The notes beneath the pieces are model-generated. The model ran no database searches. It saw only the letters and a list, made by a program, of their open reading frames with translations, and was not told where the DNA came from. The position numbers and the translations under genes are program-made. Positions 7,948 to 15,166 of a stretch of DNA of 17,348 nt are shown here, in pieces. The stretch is from assembly GCA_934408725.1 (NCBI GenBank), contig CAKRVB010000040.1, positions 1-17,348 of the forward strand. The letters are read 5' to 3'. Origin of the DNA: an uncultured Marvinbryantia sp. (GTDB lineage Bacteria; Bacillota; Clostridia; Lachnospirales; Lachnospiraceae). How positions within the stretch are numbered: position 1 is the first letter of the stretch; every line of letters begins with the position of its first letter.

Positions 7948-9204
7948 TTAGTAGAACTGATGTGCTCCGATCTTGTTTCCTTTTCCGGATCCTGTATTGA
8001 AATAAAGTGCTCCGCCTACTGTTCCTTCTCCATTCATGGCTGCCAGTGCCGCATCATAGCAATCACTTGGTGCGCTTCCGACCACACCTGCCAGCTGTCC
8101 GCTGTACGCTGGTGTGAACTGTCCACTTTCATAAATAACATCATGGATACTGTTTGCAAAAGAAGAACTTGCCACACGGTTCATAACTACCTGCCCTACG
8201 GCAATCTTTCCTTCCATTGACTGGTTACCTGCCTCACAATAGATCAGGGCTGCCAGAAGATCCAGATCACTGCTGCTTACACTGGATGCAGCACTTTCCG
8301 TGCTTTCAGTCTCCGGAGCAGTATACTCTGTCTCAGGTGCCGTATATTCGGTCTCTGGTACGGTATACTCGGTCTCCGGCACCGTATACTCTGTCTCCGG
8401 TGTACTATATTCGCTCTCAGCTGTGTAGTAGTCGCTTCCGTCCCCGTAATATTCGGTCTCAGGTACGGTGTACTCTGTCTCAGCAGTATAGTCTGTGTAA
8501 TCTGTATAGTATTCTGTCTCCGGTGTATAGTAAGTATCTGCTGTAGTATCCTCGGCATAATACTCTGTCTCAGGAACATATTCCTCTGTCACATCATATC
8601 CAGAAACATCTGTGCTCTCTGCCGGCGCTGTGTATGTACTCTGGTCTGCGCTTTCATCTACTGCAACTGCACCGTCCACTACCATGGTTGTCTGAACATC
8701 TTCTGCCGCTACATAAGCCTTTTCTCCATTATCCAGCTGAATCTCTACCCAGTTGTCTGTGCTTCCCAGCACTTCATATCCTTCGCCTTCGTTCATGCTT
8801 CCAATGATGGAAGACGTATCTTCATGATCTGAGAAAATCTTTACATCATCCCAGGATGCTACTGCACCCTGTACACCATACACGGACTTCAACTCGTCTG
8901 CTTTTTCGTCAAATGCCAGATATTCGGTCTTCACATATCCCGTCTTGTTTCCTACTTCTACTTTTGTCCAGTCAGAATCCATGCTTTTGACAATGACACC
9001 GCCTGCACTTGGTACATATCCGATCACAGCACTGCTATCGTCTGCACTTTCACGAATCAGTAATTCGCTGCTGACGTTGGCCACTGCCACGTTCTTTCCA
9101 CCACATCTGTTGCTGTCAGCCGCCATAACCGCTGTGGTTGACATCATCGAAAGTGTCAGGACTGAGACAGTACTACAAATTGCTGCTTTTGTTCTGTTTT
9201 TCAT
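7948..9204 (-). CDS. Secreted SH3b-domain cell wall hydrolase (SleB-type) with Tyr/Thr/Glu/Pro repeat linker
   Basis: A predicted exported peptidoglycan hydrolase. Residues 1-28 form a signal peptide (KNR, a hydrophobic core, and a probable cut after AVMA). Two bacterial SH3 domains follow (about 39-97, with LLIRESADDSSAVIGYV and GYVKTEYL; about 108-172, with VKIFSDHEDTSSIIG and AYVAAEDV) and probably bind the wall. Residues about 185-310 are a low-complexity linker rich in PETEY/PETEYTV repeats. The C-terminal domain (about 313-418) is a SleB/hydrolase_2 domain: LLAALIYCEAGNQS with the likely catalytic Glu at 324, then GKIAVGQVVMNRV, YESGQFTPAYSGQL and a final GAHQFY. SleB enzymes are lytic transglycosylases best known from spore germination, but this multidomain form may act in vegetative wall turnover. 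There is no LPXTG anchor. It has its own promoter and terminator. The exact substrate is inferred. Confidence 0.9.
   Translation of the reverse strand: MKNRTKAAICSTVSVLTLSMMSTTAVMAADSNRCGGKNVAVANVSSELLIRESADDSSAVIGYVPSAGGVIVKSMDSDWTKVEVGNKTGYVKTEYLAFDEKADELKSVYGVQGAVASWDDVKIFSDHEDTSSIIGSMNEGEGYEVLGSTDNWVEIQLDNGEKAYVAAEDVQTTMVVDGAVAVDESADQSTYTAPAESTDVSGYDVTEEYVPETEYYAEDTTADTYYTPETEYYTDYTDYTAETEYTVPETEYYGDGSDYYTAESEYSTPETEYTVPETEYTVPETEYTAPETEYTAPETESTESAASSVSSSDLDLLAALIYCEAGNQSMEGKIAVGQVVMNRVASSSFANSIHDVIYESGQFTPAYSGQLAGVVGSAPSDCYDAALAAMNGEGTVGGALYFNTGSGKGNKIGAHQFY
8302..8577 (-). repeat. Degenerate 21-bp tandem repeat encoding a PETEY linker
   Basis: In the minus-strand reading the hydrolase linker contains seven exact PETEY words plus AETEY, AESEY and PETES variants. 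The part nearest the catalytic domain (about 8302-8410) is regular tandem seven-residue units (T-V/A-P-E-T-E-Y), that is 21-bp DNA units with mostly silent differences. The part nearer the SH3 domains is irregular and Tyr/Asp-rich (YYTDYTDYT). Such repeats are prone to unit gain and loss. Confidence 0.85.
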
Positions 9205-9217
9205 TACATAACCTCCG

Positions 9218-9262
9218 TATGTGCCGATGTTCTTCTCAACTCTTTACATTTTCTGGCACATA
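9218..9262 (-). promoter_or_regulatory. 5' UTR inverted repeat flush with the hydrolase ribosome binding site
   Basis: TATGTGCC (9262-9255) and GGCACATA (9225-9218) form a perfect 8-bp stem with a 29-base loop in the leader of the wall-hydrolase mRNA. The stem ends two bases before GGAGG (about 9215-9211). It could tune access to that site or stabilise the mRNA 5' region. No known riboswitch class is recognisable. Confidence 0.4.
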
Positions 9263-9296
9263 TTATTACAAAATTGTTAAGAAATTTTACAGTCCT

Positions 9297-9325
9297 ATTG
9301 TACGATAGTTAACTTTTTTTGTCAA
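9297..9325 (-). promoter_or_regulatory. Near-consensus sigma-A promoter of the wall hydrolase gene
   Basis: On the minus strand the -35 TTGACA (9325-9320) is a perfect match. A 17-base spacer separates it from the -10 TACAAT (9302-9297, five of six). A start near 9290 would give a leader of about 85 bases. This is the strongest promoter match in the window. Confidence 0.85.
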
Positions 9326-9343
9326 CCCCCTAAAAATTGCCGT

Positions 9344-9383
9344 AAAAAAGCCCTTTAACCAGTTTCCTGGCAAAGGGCTTTTT
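9344..9383 (-). terminator. Strong terminator closing the dnaE-pfkA-methyltransferase unit
   Basis: Directly after the methyltransferase stop codon the minus strand folds into an AAGCCCTTT/AAAGGGCTT stem. This stem continues into an inner CCAG/CTGG helix capped by a GAAA tetraloop, and the hairpin is followed by TTTTTT. The flanking A and T runs make it nearly symmetrical, so it could also stop plus-strand transcription. Confidence 0.9.
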
Positions 9384-10157
9384 CTATCCACGTTGTCTTT
9401 TTACTTCATACATCAGAATCGCTGCTGCTACTGCTGCATTCAGTGACTCTACCTGTCCTTCCATCGGAATACGGACATAGGTATCTGCCTGCTCTGCCAA
9501 ATGGTCCGTCAGCCCATTTCCTTCATTTCCGATCAGAAATGCACACCCTTTTGTATAGTCTTCCTGATAGTAGTCCTGCCGTCCCTTCAGATGGGCTGCA
9601 TAGACCGCTACCTGCCGTTCTTTTATCCTACACAGTACTTCATCCAGATCCTTTTCATAGGAAAACGGCATACGGTACAATGATCCCATCGTAGATCTCA
9701 CCGTCTTAGGATTATAAATATCCACCGTGTCTGCACTCATAATGATGCCATCCACACCGGCGCCTTCCGCTGTTCGGAAAATGGTTCCCAGATTGCCTGG
9801 ATCCTGCAGATTCTCCAGAATCATCAGATGAGGGTGCTCTTTTTTCAGCATCTCATCTAATGTATATTCCTTCTGACGTACCACACAGAGCACTCCCTGA
9901 GGTGTCTGGGTATCGGATACTGTCGTAAATACCTTATCCGTCATCACTTCATAAGGAATATCCTTCAGAACAGCTCTGTTTTCTTCTTTTTCCAGAAATC
10001 CTTCTGATACATACGTGCGTACCAGCCGTTCTGTCGGCACTTCCCGGAACATGCGGATTCCTTCTACTACAAAAAGACCTTCTTCCCGGCGTGTTCTGGA
10101 TTTTTTCATTAACTGAATCAGGTTTTTCACCTGCTTGTTCGCTGTACTTTCTATCAT
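9384..10157 (-). CDS. TrmH/SpoU-family RNA 2'-O-ribose methyltransferase
   Basis: A SAM-dependent 2'-O-methyltransferase acting on rRNA or tRNA. The 257-residue protein has the N-terminal substrate-binding domain of this class (STANKQVKNLIQLMKKSRTRREE, then GLFVVEGIRMFREV). The SPOUT knot domain carries all three motifs: LQDPGNLGTIFRTAEGAG (117-134, with the catalytic-motif Asn and Arg), FLIGNEGNGL (207-216) and IPMEGQVESLNAAVAAAI (230-247). The overall form is like RlmB/TsnR-type 23S rRNA enzymes, but the target nucleotide cannot be told from sequence. It starts three bases after the pfkA stop with only AAGG almost touching the ATG, so translation probably depends on coupling to pfkA. Confidence 0.9.
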   Translation of the reverse strand: MIESTANKQVKNLIQLMKKSRTRREEGLFVVEGIRMFREVPTERLVRTYVSEGFLEKEENRAVLKDIPYEVMTDKVFTTVSDTQTPQGVLCVVRQKEYTLDEMLKKEHPHLMILENLQDPGNLGTIFRTAEGAGVDGIIMSADTVDIYNPKTVRSTMGSLYRMPFSYEKDLDEVLCRIKERQVAVYAAHLKGRQDYYQEDYTKGCAFLIGNEGNGLTDHLAEQADTYVRIPMEGQVESLNAAVAAAILMYEVKRQRG

Positions 10158-10160
10158 ACC

Positions 10161-11135
10161 TTATACCGACAGTGCCTTTGCTACTTCCCACATATATTCT
10201 GGCAGGTCTTTCTGCATTGCCAGTGCCTCATCAATGTCAAAATCCGTAAAATCGCCATGACGGTATCCAACCACTCGATTTGTCTTTCCTGCACACAACA
10301 GATCTGCTGCATAAGCTCCCATCATAGATGCATAGACACGATCCTTACAGGTAGGACTTCCTCCTCGCTGCATGTGTCCCAGAATGGTTGCTCTTGTCTC
10401 CACTCCGGTCGCTGCCTGAATACGACGAGCCATAGAGGTAGAATGTCCGATGCCTTCTGCATTGATAATAATATGATGCTTCTTTCCACGTTTTCTGTTA
10501 CGGATAATATTGTTGATCAGTTCCTGTTCATCATAATTGTAACGCTCCGGAACCAGAATATCTTCTGCTCCATTTGCAATACCACAATACAGGGCAATAT
10601 AACCTGCATGTCGTCCCATTACTTCAATAATGCTGCAACGCTCATGAGAGGTGGAAGTATCCCTTACTTTATCGATAGCCTCCATGGCTGTGTTAATCGC
10701 TGTGTCAAATCCAATAGTATATTCCGTACATGCAATATCCAGGTCAATGGTTCCAGGTACTCCAATGGTATTTACCCCCAATGCGGCCAGCTTCTGTGCG
10801 CCTGCAAAAGAGCCATCTCCACCGATCACCACAAGTCCATCAATGCCATGCTTCTTGCAGATCTCAGCTCCCAGTTTCTGTCCCTCTTCTGTACGGAACT
10901 CTGCGCATCTGGCAGTACCCAGGATGGTTCCTCCACGGGCGATGGTATCCGATACATCTCTGGCAGACATATCCCGTATCTCTTCGTTTAATAAACCACT
11001 ATAACCACGGTAGATACCTTTTACCTTCTTGCCGTTGTAAATGGCTTTTCTGACTACTGCACGGATAGCTGCATTCATACCGGAAGCATCCCCTCCGCTG
11101 GTCAGTACACCAATTGTCTTAATCTCTTTTTCCAT
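10161..11135 (-). CDS. pfkA: ATP-dependent 6-phosphofructokinase
   Basis: Phosphorylates fructose 6-phosphate to fructose 1,6-bisphosphate, the committed step of glycolysis. The 324-residue protein fits the bacterial PfkA class (about 320). Motifs are the ATP loop TSGGDASGMNAAIR (12-25), GGDGS (105-109, the ATP-type form rather than the PPi-type) and the catalytic loop PGTIDLD (127-133), with the base Asp at 131. Also seen are EVMGRHAG (171-178) and HMQRGG late in the chain. The usual TIDND has Leu in place of Asn, discussed separately. A GAGGAGGAG site precedes the ATG. It follows dnaE by 83 bases and precedes the RNA methyltransferase by three. Confidence 0.96.
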   Translation of the reverse strand: MEKEIKTIGVLTSGGDASGMNAAIRAVVRKAIYNGKKVKGIYRGYSGLLNEEIRDMSARDVSDTIARGGTILGTARCAEFRTEEGQKLGAEICKKHGIDGLVVIGGDGSFAGAQKLAALGVNTIGVPGTIDLDIACTEYTIGFDTAINTAMEAIDKVRDTSTSHERCSIIEVMGRHAGYIALYCGIANGAEDILVPERYNYDEQELINNIIRNRKRGKKHHIIINAEGIGHSTSMARRIQAATGVETRATILGHMQRGGSPTCKDRVYASMMGAYAADLLCAGKTNRVVGYRHGDFTDFDIDEALAMQKDLPEYMWEVAKALSV

Positions 11136-11193
11136 GGTATCTCCTCCTCAAAAGGCTTTGCAGATTTGCTTATTTTTGCTTATTTTTTTCTAT

Positions 11194-11222
11194 AGTGTAA
11201 TGCATTTCATTTGCATTTTCAA
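11194..11222 (-). promoter_or_regulatory. Candidate pfkA promoter with palindromic spacer
   Basis: On the minus strand TTGAAA (11222-11217, five of six) lies 17 bases from TACACT (11199-11194, four of six), overlapping the dnaE stop codon. The spacer is almost entirely a palindrome, AATGCA-AATGAAA-TGCATT (11217-11199), which could be an operator. No terminator was seen after dnaE, so pfkA may be read both from dnaE and from here. Confidence 0.4.
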
Positions 11223-14200
11223 ATAGTTTTTACATTTTCCGTTCCGAATTTCTCTGCCAGTTTCCGGATCAGTTCTTCGTCTCCGTTCACTGTCCAGTTC
11301 TCAGACAGACGTTTTACTGCTTTTGGTTCTCTGACATAGATCACCACTCTGTCTTTTCCATCCGATTCTCTGAGAATATTATACAGTTCCCGTTCCATGG
11401 ACTGGTATGCTTCCATATTCTGGAACTGAATCCAGATTTCTTTGTGAATCTCCTTAAAATTCTGTATTTTTTCACAGATCAGCTTACTTGGCTTGTCCTC
11501 TTCAACCGACACTCTTCCACTGATAAACACTTTTTCGTCTTCCACCAGCTGATGTTTATTTTTTTCATAATCCCTTGGAAAGACTACCACTTCTACTGTA
11601 CCCAGAAGATCTTCCAGCGTCAGAAATGCCATGGTCTGATTGGTTCTAGTATACTTGATGGTCTTCTCTGTGATCATTCCACCTACTGTAGCCTTACTTC
11701 CGTCTGTCACCCGGGAATGCCCGGTTTCTTCATCTAATGCAAAATCTGAAGTCACATTTGTGATATGTTTCTTCCAGATTCCTTCGTACTTTTCCAGTGG
11801 ATGACCACTGACGTAAAAGCCCAGCACTTCTTTTTCATAAGCCAGAAGCTGTTCTTTTTCGTACTCCTCTACTTTCGGCAGGCTGATCTCATATTCTTTC
11901 TTTTCTTCTTCCCCCACAAAATCAAACAGGGACATCTGACCGGTCATGGAATTCTTCTTTTCCTGATTGACGGAATCCATCAGCTGTGCATAAATCAGCA
12001 TAAACTGATGCCGGTTGCCTCCCAGGCTGTCAAACGCTCCAGATTTTATAAAGTTCTCTACGGTACGCTTATTGATCTCTTTTCCAGAAAGACGTTCCAT
12101 AAAATTCTTCAGTGAAGTATACATTCCATTTCGCTTACGTTCCTCTACAATAGCAGCAATCACCGGTTTTCCCACACTTTTGATCGCTGACAGCCCATAA
12201 CGGATATGATTGCCATCTACCGTAAATCCACTTTCTCCCAGATTGATATCAGGTGGAAGAATCTCTATTCCCATCTGACGGCAGGTCATATGATATTCTG
12301 CTACCTTTGAAGAATTATCAATTACAGATGTCATCAGTGCTGCCATAAATTCCACCGGATAATAGTATTTCAGATAAGCGGTCTGATAGGAAACCACTGC
12401 ATAAGCTGCTGCATGTGACTTATTAAAGGCATATTTGGCAAAATCGATCATATCATCATAGATCTTGTTTGCCACTTTCTCCGGAATTCCGTTCTTGATA
12501 CATCCTGGCACGCCTTCTTCTTCATTGCCATATACAAAATTCTGACGCTCCTTTTCCATGACCGCAGCTTTTTTCTTCGACATGGCACGGCGGAGCAGGT
12601 CACTTCGTCCCAGCGTGTAACCACCCAGATCCCGCACAATCTGCATAACCTGTTCCTGGTACACGATACAGCCATAGGTAGCCTCCAGAATCGGCTTCAG
12701 CTGCGGACAGTCATAGGTAATACTTTCTGCGTTATTTTTTCCTTTGATATACTGTGGAATAAAGTCCATTGGTCCCGGCCGGTACAATGCAATACCGGCT
12801 ATGATATCCTCCAGGCTCTCCGGCTTCAGTTCCTTCATAAAGTTTTTCATCCCGGCACTTTCCAGCTGGAACACACCATCTGTCTTTCCGGTGCTTAAAG
12901 AAGCCAATACCTTAGGATCGTTATAATCTATGTGATCCATATCCAGTATTGTTCCTGTATTCTGCTCTACAAACTTCACTGCATTCTGGATTACCGTCAG
13001 AGTACGCAGGCCCAGAAAATCCATCTTCAATAGTCCCAGTTCCTCCAATGTCGTCATCGTAAACTGGGTAATTGGAGATCCATCCGATCCAAGGGCCAGC
13101 GGTACATATTCATCTGCTGCTTTCTGGCAGATGACCACACCGGCAGCGTGCATGGAAGTATGCCGTGGCAGCCCCTCCAGTCGTCTGGACATATCGATCA
13201 GTCTGCGTATCTGACTGTCTTCTTCATACAGCTTCTTCAGATCCGAATTCATCTTCAATGCTTTATCTATGGTAATATTCAGTTCCTGTGGAATCATCTT
13301 GGCCACATTGTCTACAATTGCATAAGGGATATCCATCACGCGCCCCACATCACGGATAACCCCTCGGGCGGCCAGGGTTCCGAACGTAACAATCTGTACG
13401 ACTTTTTCTTTACCATATTTGCGCACTACATAATCGATAACTTCCTGCCTTCTCTCGAAGCAGAAGTCTACGTCAATATCTGGCATGGATACTCGTTCCG
13501 GATTCAGAAAACGTTCAAACAGCAGATTGTATTTGATCGGATCCAGCTTCGTAATCCCCAGAGTATAAGATACCAGACTGCCGGCTGCCGATCCACGTCC
13601 AGGTCCCACCATAATATCATGCTGCCTTGCATAATGGATAAAATCCCAGACAATCAGGAAATAATCCACATATCCCATTCTCTGGATAATTCCCAGTTCA
13701 TAATTCAGCCGTTCCTTTAATTCTTCGGCCTGCTTTTCCTCATAACGCTCTGCCAGTCCGTCAAAACACAGCTTATTCAGATATTCCCATGAGGTATAGC
13801 CTTCCGGTACATCAAACTTTGGCAGCTTGGTCACGCCAAATTCAATCTCTACATGACAACGATCTGCAATCTTCTGCGTATTTTCCAATGCCTGCAAGGC
13901 ATATGGGAACAGCTGCGCCATCTCTTCCTGTGATTTTACATAGTACTGCCCGCCTTCATAACGCATACGGTCTTCGTCATCCAGCTTCTTTCCAGTCTGA
14001 ATACACAGCAAAATATCATGGGAATCTGCGTCCTCTGCATAAGTGTAATGTACATCATTGGTGGCTACCAGCTCAATTCCTGTTTCTTTGCTCATACGCA
14101 GAAGCTGCTGATTTACCATTTTCTGTTCTGGTATGCCATGATCCTGCAATTCCAGAAAATAGTTTCCTTTTCCAAAAATCTGTTCATGCTCCAGTGCCGC

Positions 14201-14671
14201 TTTTTTTGCCTCTTCATACAGCCCCCGGGTCAGATACTTCTGTACCTCACCGGCCAGGCAGGCACTTAAGGCAATAATTCCCTCATGATATTCTTCCAGT
14301 ACCGAACGATCCACACGAGGCTTATAATAATACCCTTCTGTATATCCCTTAGATACAATCTTCATCAGATTACTATATCCTTTATTATTTTCTGCCAGAA
14401 GCACCAGATGGTAATAACGGTCATCTCCACTGGACTTTTCTCTGTCAAACCTGGAACCAGGTGCCACATAAACCTCACAGCCCAGAATCGGATTGATCCC
14501 TTCCGCTCTGGCCGCACGATAAAAATCAATCACACCAAACATCACACCATGATCAGTGATCGCTGCACTGTTCATGCCCAGCTCTTTTACGCGGCTCACG
14601 TATTCTTTAATCTTATTCGAACCATCCAACAGACTGTACTCTGTGTGGACATGCAAATGTGTAAAATTCAA
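11219..14671 (-). CDS. dnaE: DNA polymerase III subunit alpha (DnaE) with intact PHP metal site
   Basis: A replicative C-family DNA polymerase of 1150 residues from the start chosen here. The N-terminal PHP domain (1 to about 275) keeps nine putative metal ligands: H7, H9, D16, H41, E66, H88, C138, D206 and H208. The palm catalytic Asp residues are D398 and D400 (MPDIDVDF) and D551 (KMDFLGLRT). Finger motifs include YGCIVYQEQVMQI, RRAMSKKK and FNKSHAAAYA. A canonical beta-clamp motif, QMSLFDF, lies at 912-918. An OB-fold follows (about 990-1070, GGMITEKTIKYTRTNQTMAFLTLED). There is no DnaQ-like exonuclease insertion, so this is not PolC. No ATG fits the N-terminus. TTG at 14671 lies seven bases after GAGG; the in-frame TTG at 14677 is too close to it. 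It starts just after the 77-residue gene's terminator and precedes pfkA. Confidence 0.96.
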   Translation of the reverse strand: MNFTHLHVHTEYSLLDGSNKIKEYVSRVKELGMNSAAITDHGVMFGVIDFYRAARAEGINPILGCEVYVAPGSRFDREKSSGDDRYYHLVLLAENNKGYSNLMKIVSKGYTEGYYYKPRVDRSVLEEYHEGIIALSACLAGEVQKYLTRGLYEEAKKAALEHEQIFGKGNYFLELQDHGIPEQKMVNQQLLRMSKETGIELVATNDVHYTYAEDADSHDILLCIQTGKKLDDEDRMRYEGGQYYVKSQEEMAQLFPYALQALENTQKIADRCHVEIEFGVTKLPKFDVPEGYTSWEYLNKLCFDGLAERYEEKQAEELKERLNYELGIIQRMGYVDYFLIVWDFIHYARQHDIMVGPGRGSAAGSLVSYTLGITKLDPIKYNLLFERFLNPERVSMPDIDVDFCFERRQEVIDYVVRKYGKEKVVQIVTFGTLAARGVIRDVGRVMDIPYAIVDNVAKMIPQELNITIDKALKMNSDLKKLYEEDSQIRRLIDMSRRLEGLPRHTSMHAAGVVICQKAADEYVPLALGSDGSPITQFTMTTLEELGLLKMDFLGLRTLTVIQNAVKFVEQNTGTILDMDHIDYNDPKVLASLSTGKTDGVFQLESAGMKNFMKELKPESLEDIIAGIALYRPGPMDFIPQYIKGKNNAESITYDCPQLKPILEATYGCIVYQEQVMQIVRDLGGYTLGRSDLLRRAMSKKKAAVMEKERQNFVYGNEEEGVPGCIKNGIPEKVANKIYDDMIDFAKYAFNKSHAAAYAVVSYQTAYLKYYYPVEFMAALMTSVIDNSSKVAEYHMTCRQMGIEILPPDINLGESGFTVDGNHIRYGLSAIKSVGKPVIAAIVEERKRNGMYTSLKNFMERLSGKEINKRTVENFIKSGAFDSLGGNRHQFMLIYAQLMDSVNQEKKNSMTGQMSLFDFVGEEEKKEYEISLPKVEEYEKEQLLAYEKEVLGFYVSGHPLEKYEGIWKKHITNVTSDFALDEETGHSRVTDGSKATVGGMITEKTIKYTRTNQTMAFLTLEDLLGTVEVVVFPRDYEKNKHQLVEDEKVFISGRVSVEEDKPSKLICEKIQNFKEIHKEIWIQFQNMEAYQSMERELYNILRESDGKDRVVIYVREPKAVKRLSENWTVNGDEELIRKLAEKFGTENVKTI

Positions 14672-14702
14672 ATCCAAACCTCATTTCGTAAACTAAAATA
14701 TG

Positions 14703-14757
14703 AAAAAAGACCGATGTAAAATGTCTTTTTTAAGTATAACATTTTACACCGGTCTTT
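14703..14757 (-). terminator. Long-stem terminator after the HPr-like gene
   Basis: An 18-bp inverted repeat (14757-14740 with 14723-14706), with a single G-T wobble, has a 16-base loop and is followed by a run of six T on the minus strand. It starts 27 bases after the stop of the 77-residue gene and ends about 30 bases before dnaE. Confidence 0.85.
14733..14741 (-). promoter_or_regulatory. Possible dnaE extended -10 promoter within the terminator loop
   Basis: The minus strand reads TGT-TATACT, an extended -10, with the hexamer (14738-14733) inside the loop of the terminator. Initiation about seven bases downstream would give a transcript lacking the 5' arm of the hairpin, so it would not be terminated. 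The -35 region is poor. No better promoter fits in the short gap before dnaE. Confidence 0.4.
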
Positions 14758-14783
14758 GATAGTATTTTCTAACAGTAAATTTA

Positions 14784-15017
14784 TTAGCCGTTGATCATGA
14801 AGTTCAGCAGTTTATCTACATCTTCCTTTTCATATGCAAGAATCTCCATCTCCGGGATCTCACCATTGGAGAAGATATTTGCCAGGGAAACATACTGACA
14901 CAGCTTAGACTTCAGATTCAGTCTGTCCCCTTCACCTGTTACTAATTCTACTTTTCCCTTGCAGCTGTCAACTACATCAAAAAACTTGTTAATATCTGTA
15001 ATATTCTGTACCTTCAT
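14784..15017 (-). CDS. 77-residue HPr-like protein lacking the phosphorylatable histidine (Crh-like, tentative)
   Basis: Function not established. The start ATG at 15017 has an excellent AAAGGAG site. By eye the C-terminal two thirds align with HPr. A strand like KVELVTGEGDRLNLKS matches the HPr stretch ending in VNLKS, so Ser37 corresponds to the regulatory Ser46. Then VSLANIFSNGEIPEMEILA matches the segment MSLGIAKGAEITISA, and the last helix EDVDKLLNFM matches the terminal helix. The N-terminus (MKVQNITDINKFFDVVDS) has no GLHARPA motif, so the His15 needed for sugar phosphotransfer is absent, as in Bacillus Crh. The HprK contact residues after the Ser also differ. Related entries may carry unhelpful automatic names. 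It is a monocistronic unit between ridA and dnaE. Confidence 0.85.
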   Translation of the reverse strand: MKVQNITDINKFFDVVDSCKGKVELVTGEGDRLNLKSKLCQYVSLANIFSNGEIPEMEILAYEKEDVDKLLNFMING

Positions 15018-15084
15018 CTTATACTCCTTTCATCGCAATTCTCTTCTGCGATCCACTTTTCTTATCTCTCTTTGCTACACCCAT

Positions 15085-15113
15085 ACTATATGCGGTTTGC
15101 AGCAAAATTACAA
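15085..15113 (-). promoter_or_regulatory. Sigma-A promoter of the HPr-like gene
   Basis: On the minus strand TTGTAA (15113-15108, four of six), a 17-base spacer and TATAGT (15090-15085, five of six) lie about 70 bases before the ATG. The remaining sequence of the 15018-15166 gap shows no gene and no convincing terminator for ridA. Confidence 0.6.
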
Positions 15114-15166
15114 GTGGTTTTACAGCTTTCTCCATTTTGACGAAAAATTATCAAAGTGTGTTTTGC

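Noticed and set aside
8217..8579. Alternative frames through the hydrolase repeat region giving Arg/Ser/Gln-rich repeats
   Set aside because: They arise because the 21-bp repeat keeps every frame open; the repeat is explained by the PETEY reading.
13148..13720. Plus-strand frame of 190 codons inside dnaE
   Set aside because: Antisense to conserved polymerase motifs, with no recognisable domain or promoter.
15120..15166. Possible ridA terminator (TTTGA/TCAAA arms)
   Set aside because: Five AT-rich pairs and no following T-tract; not convincing.
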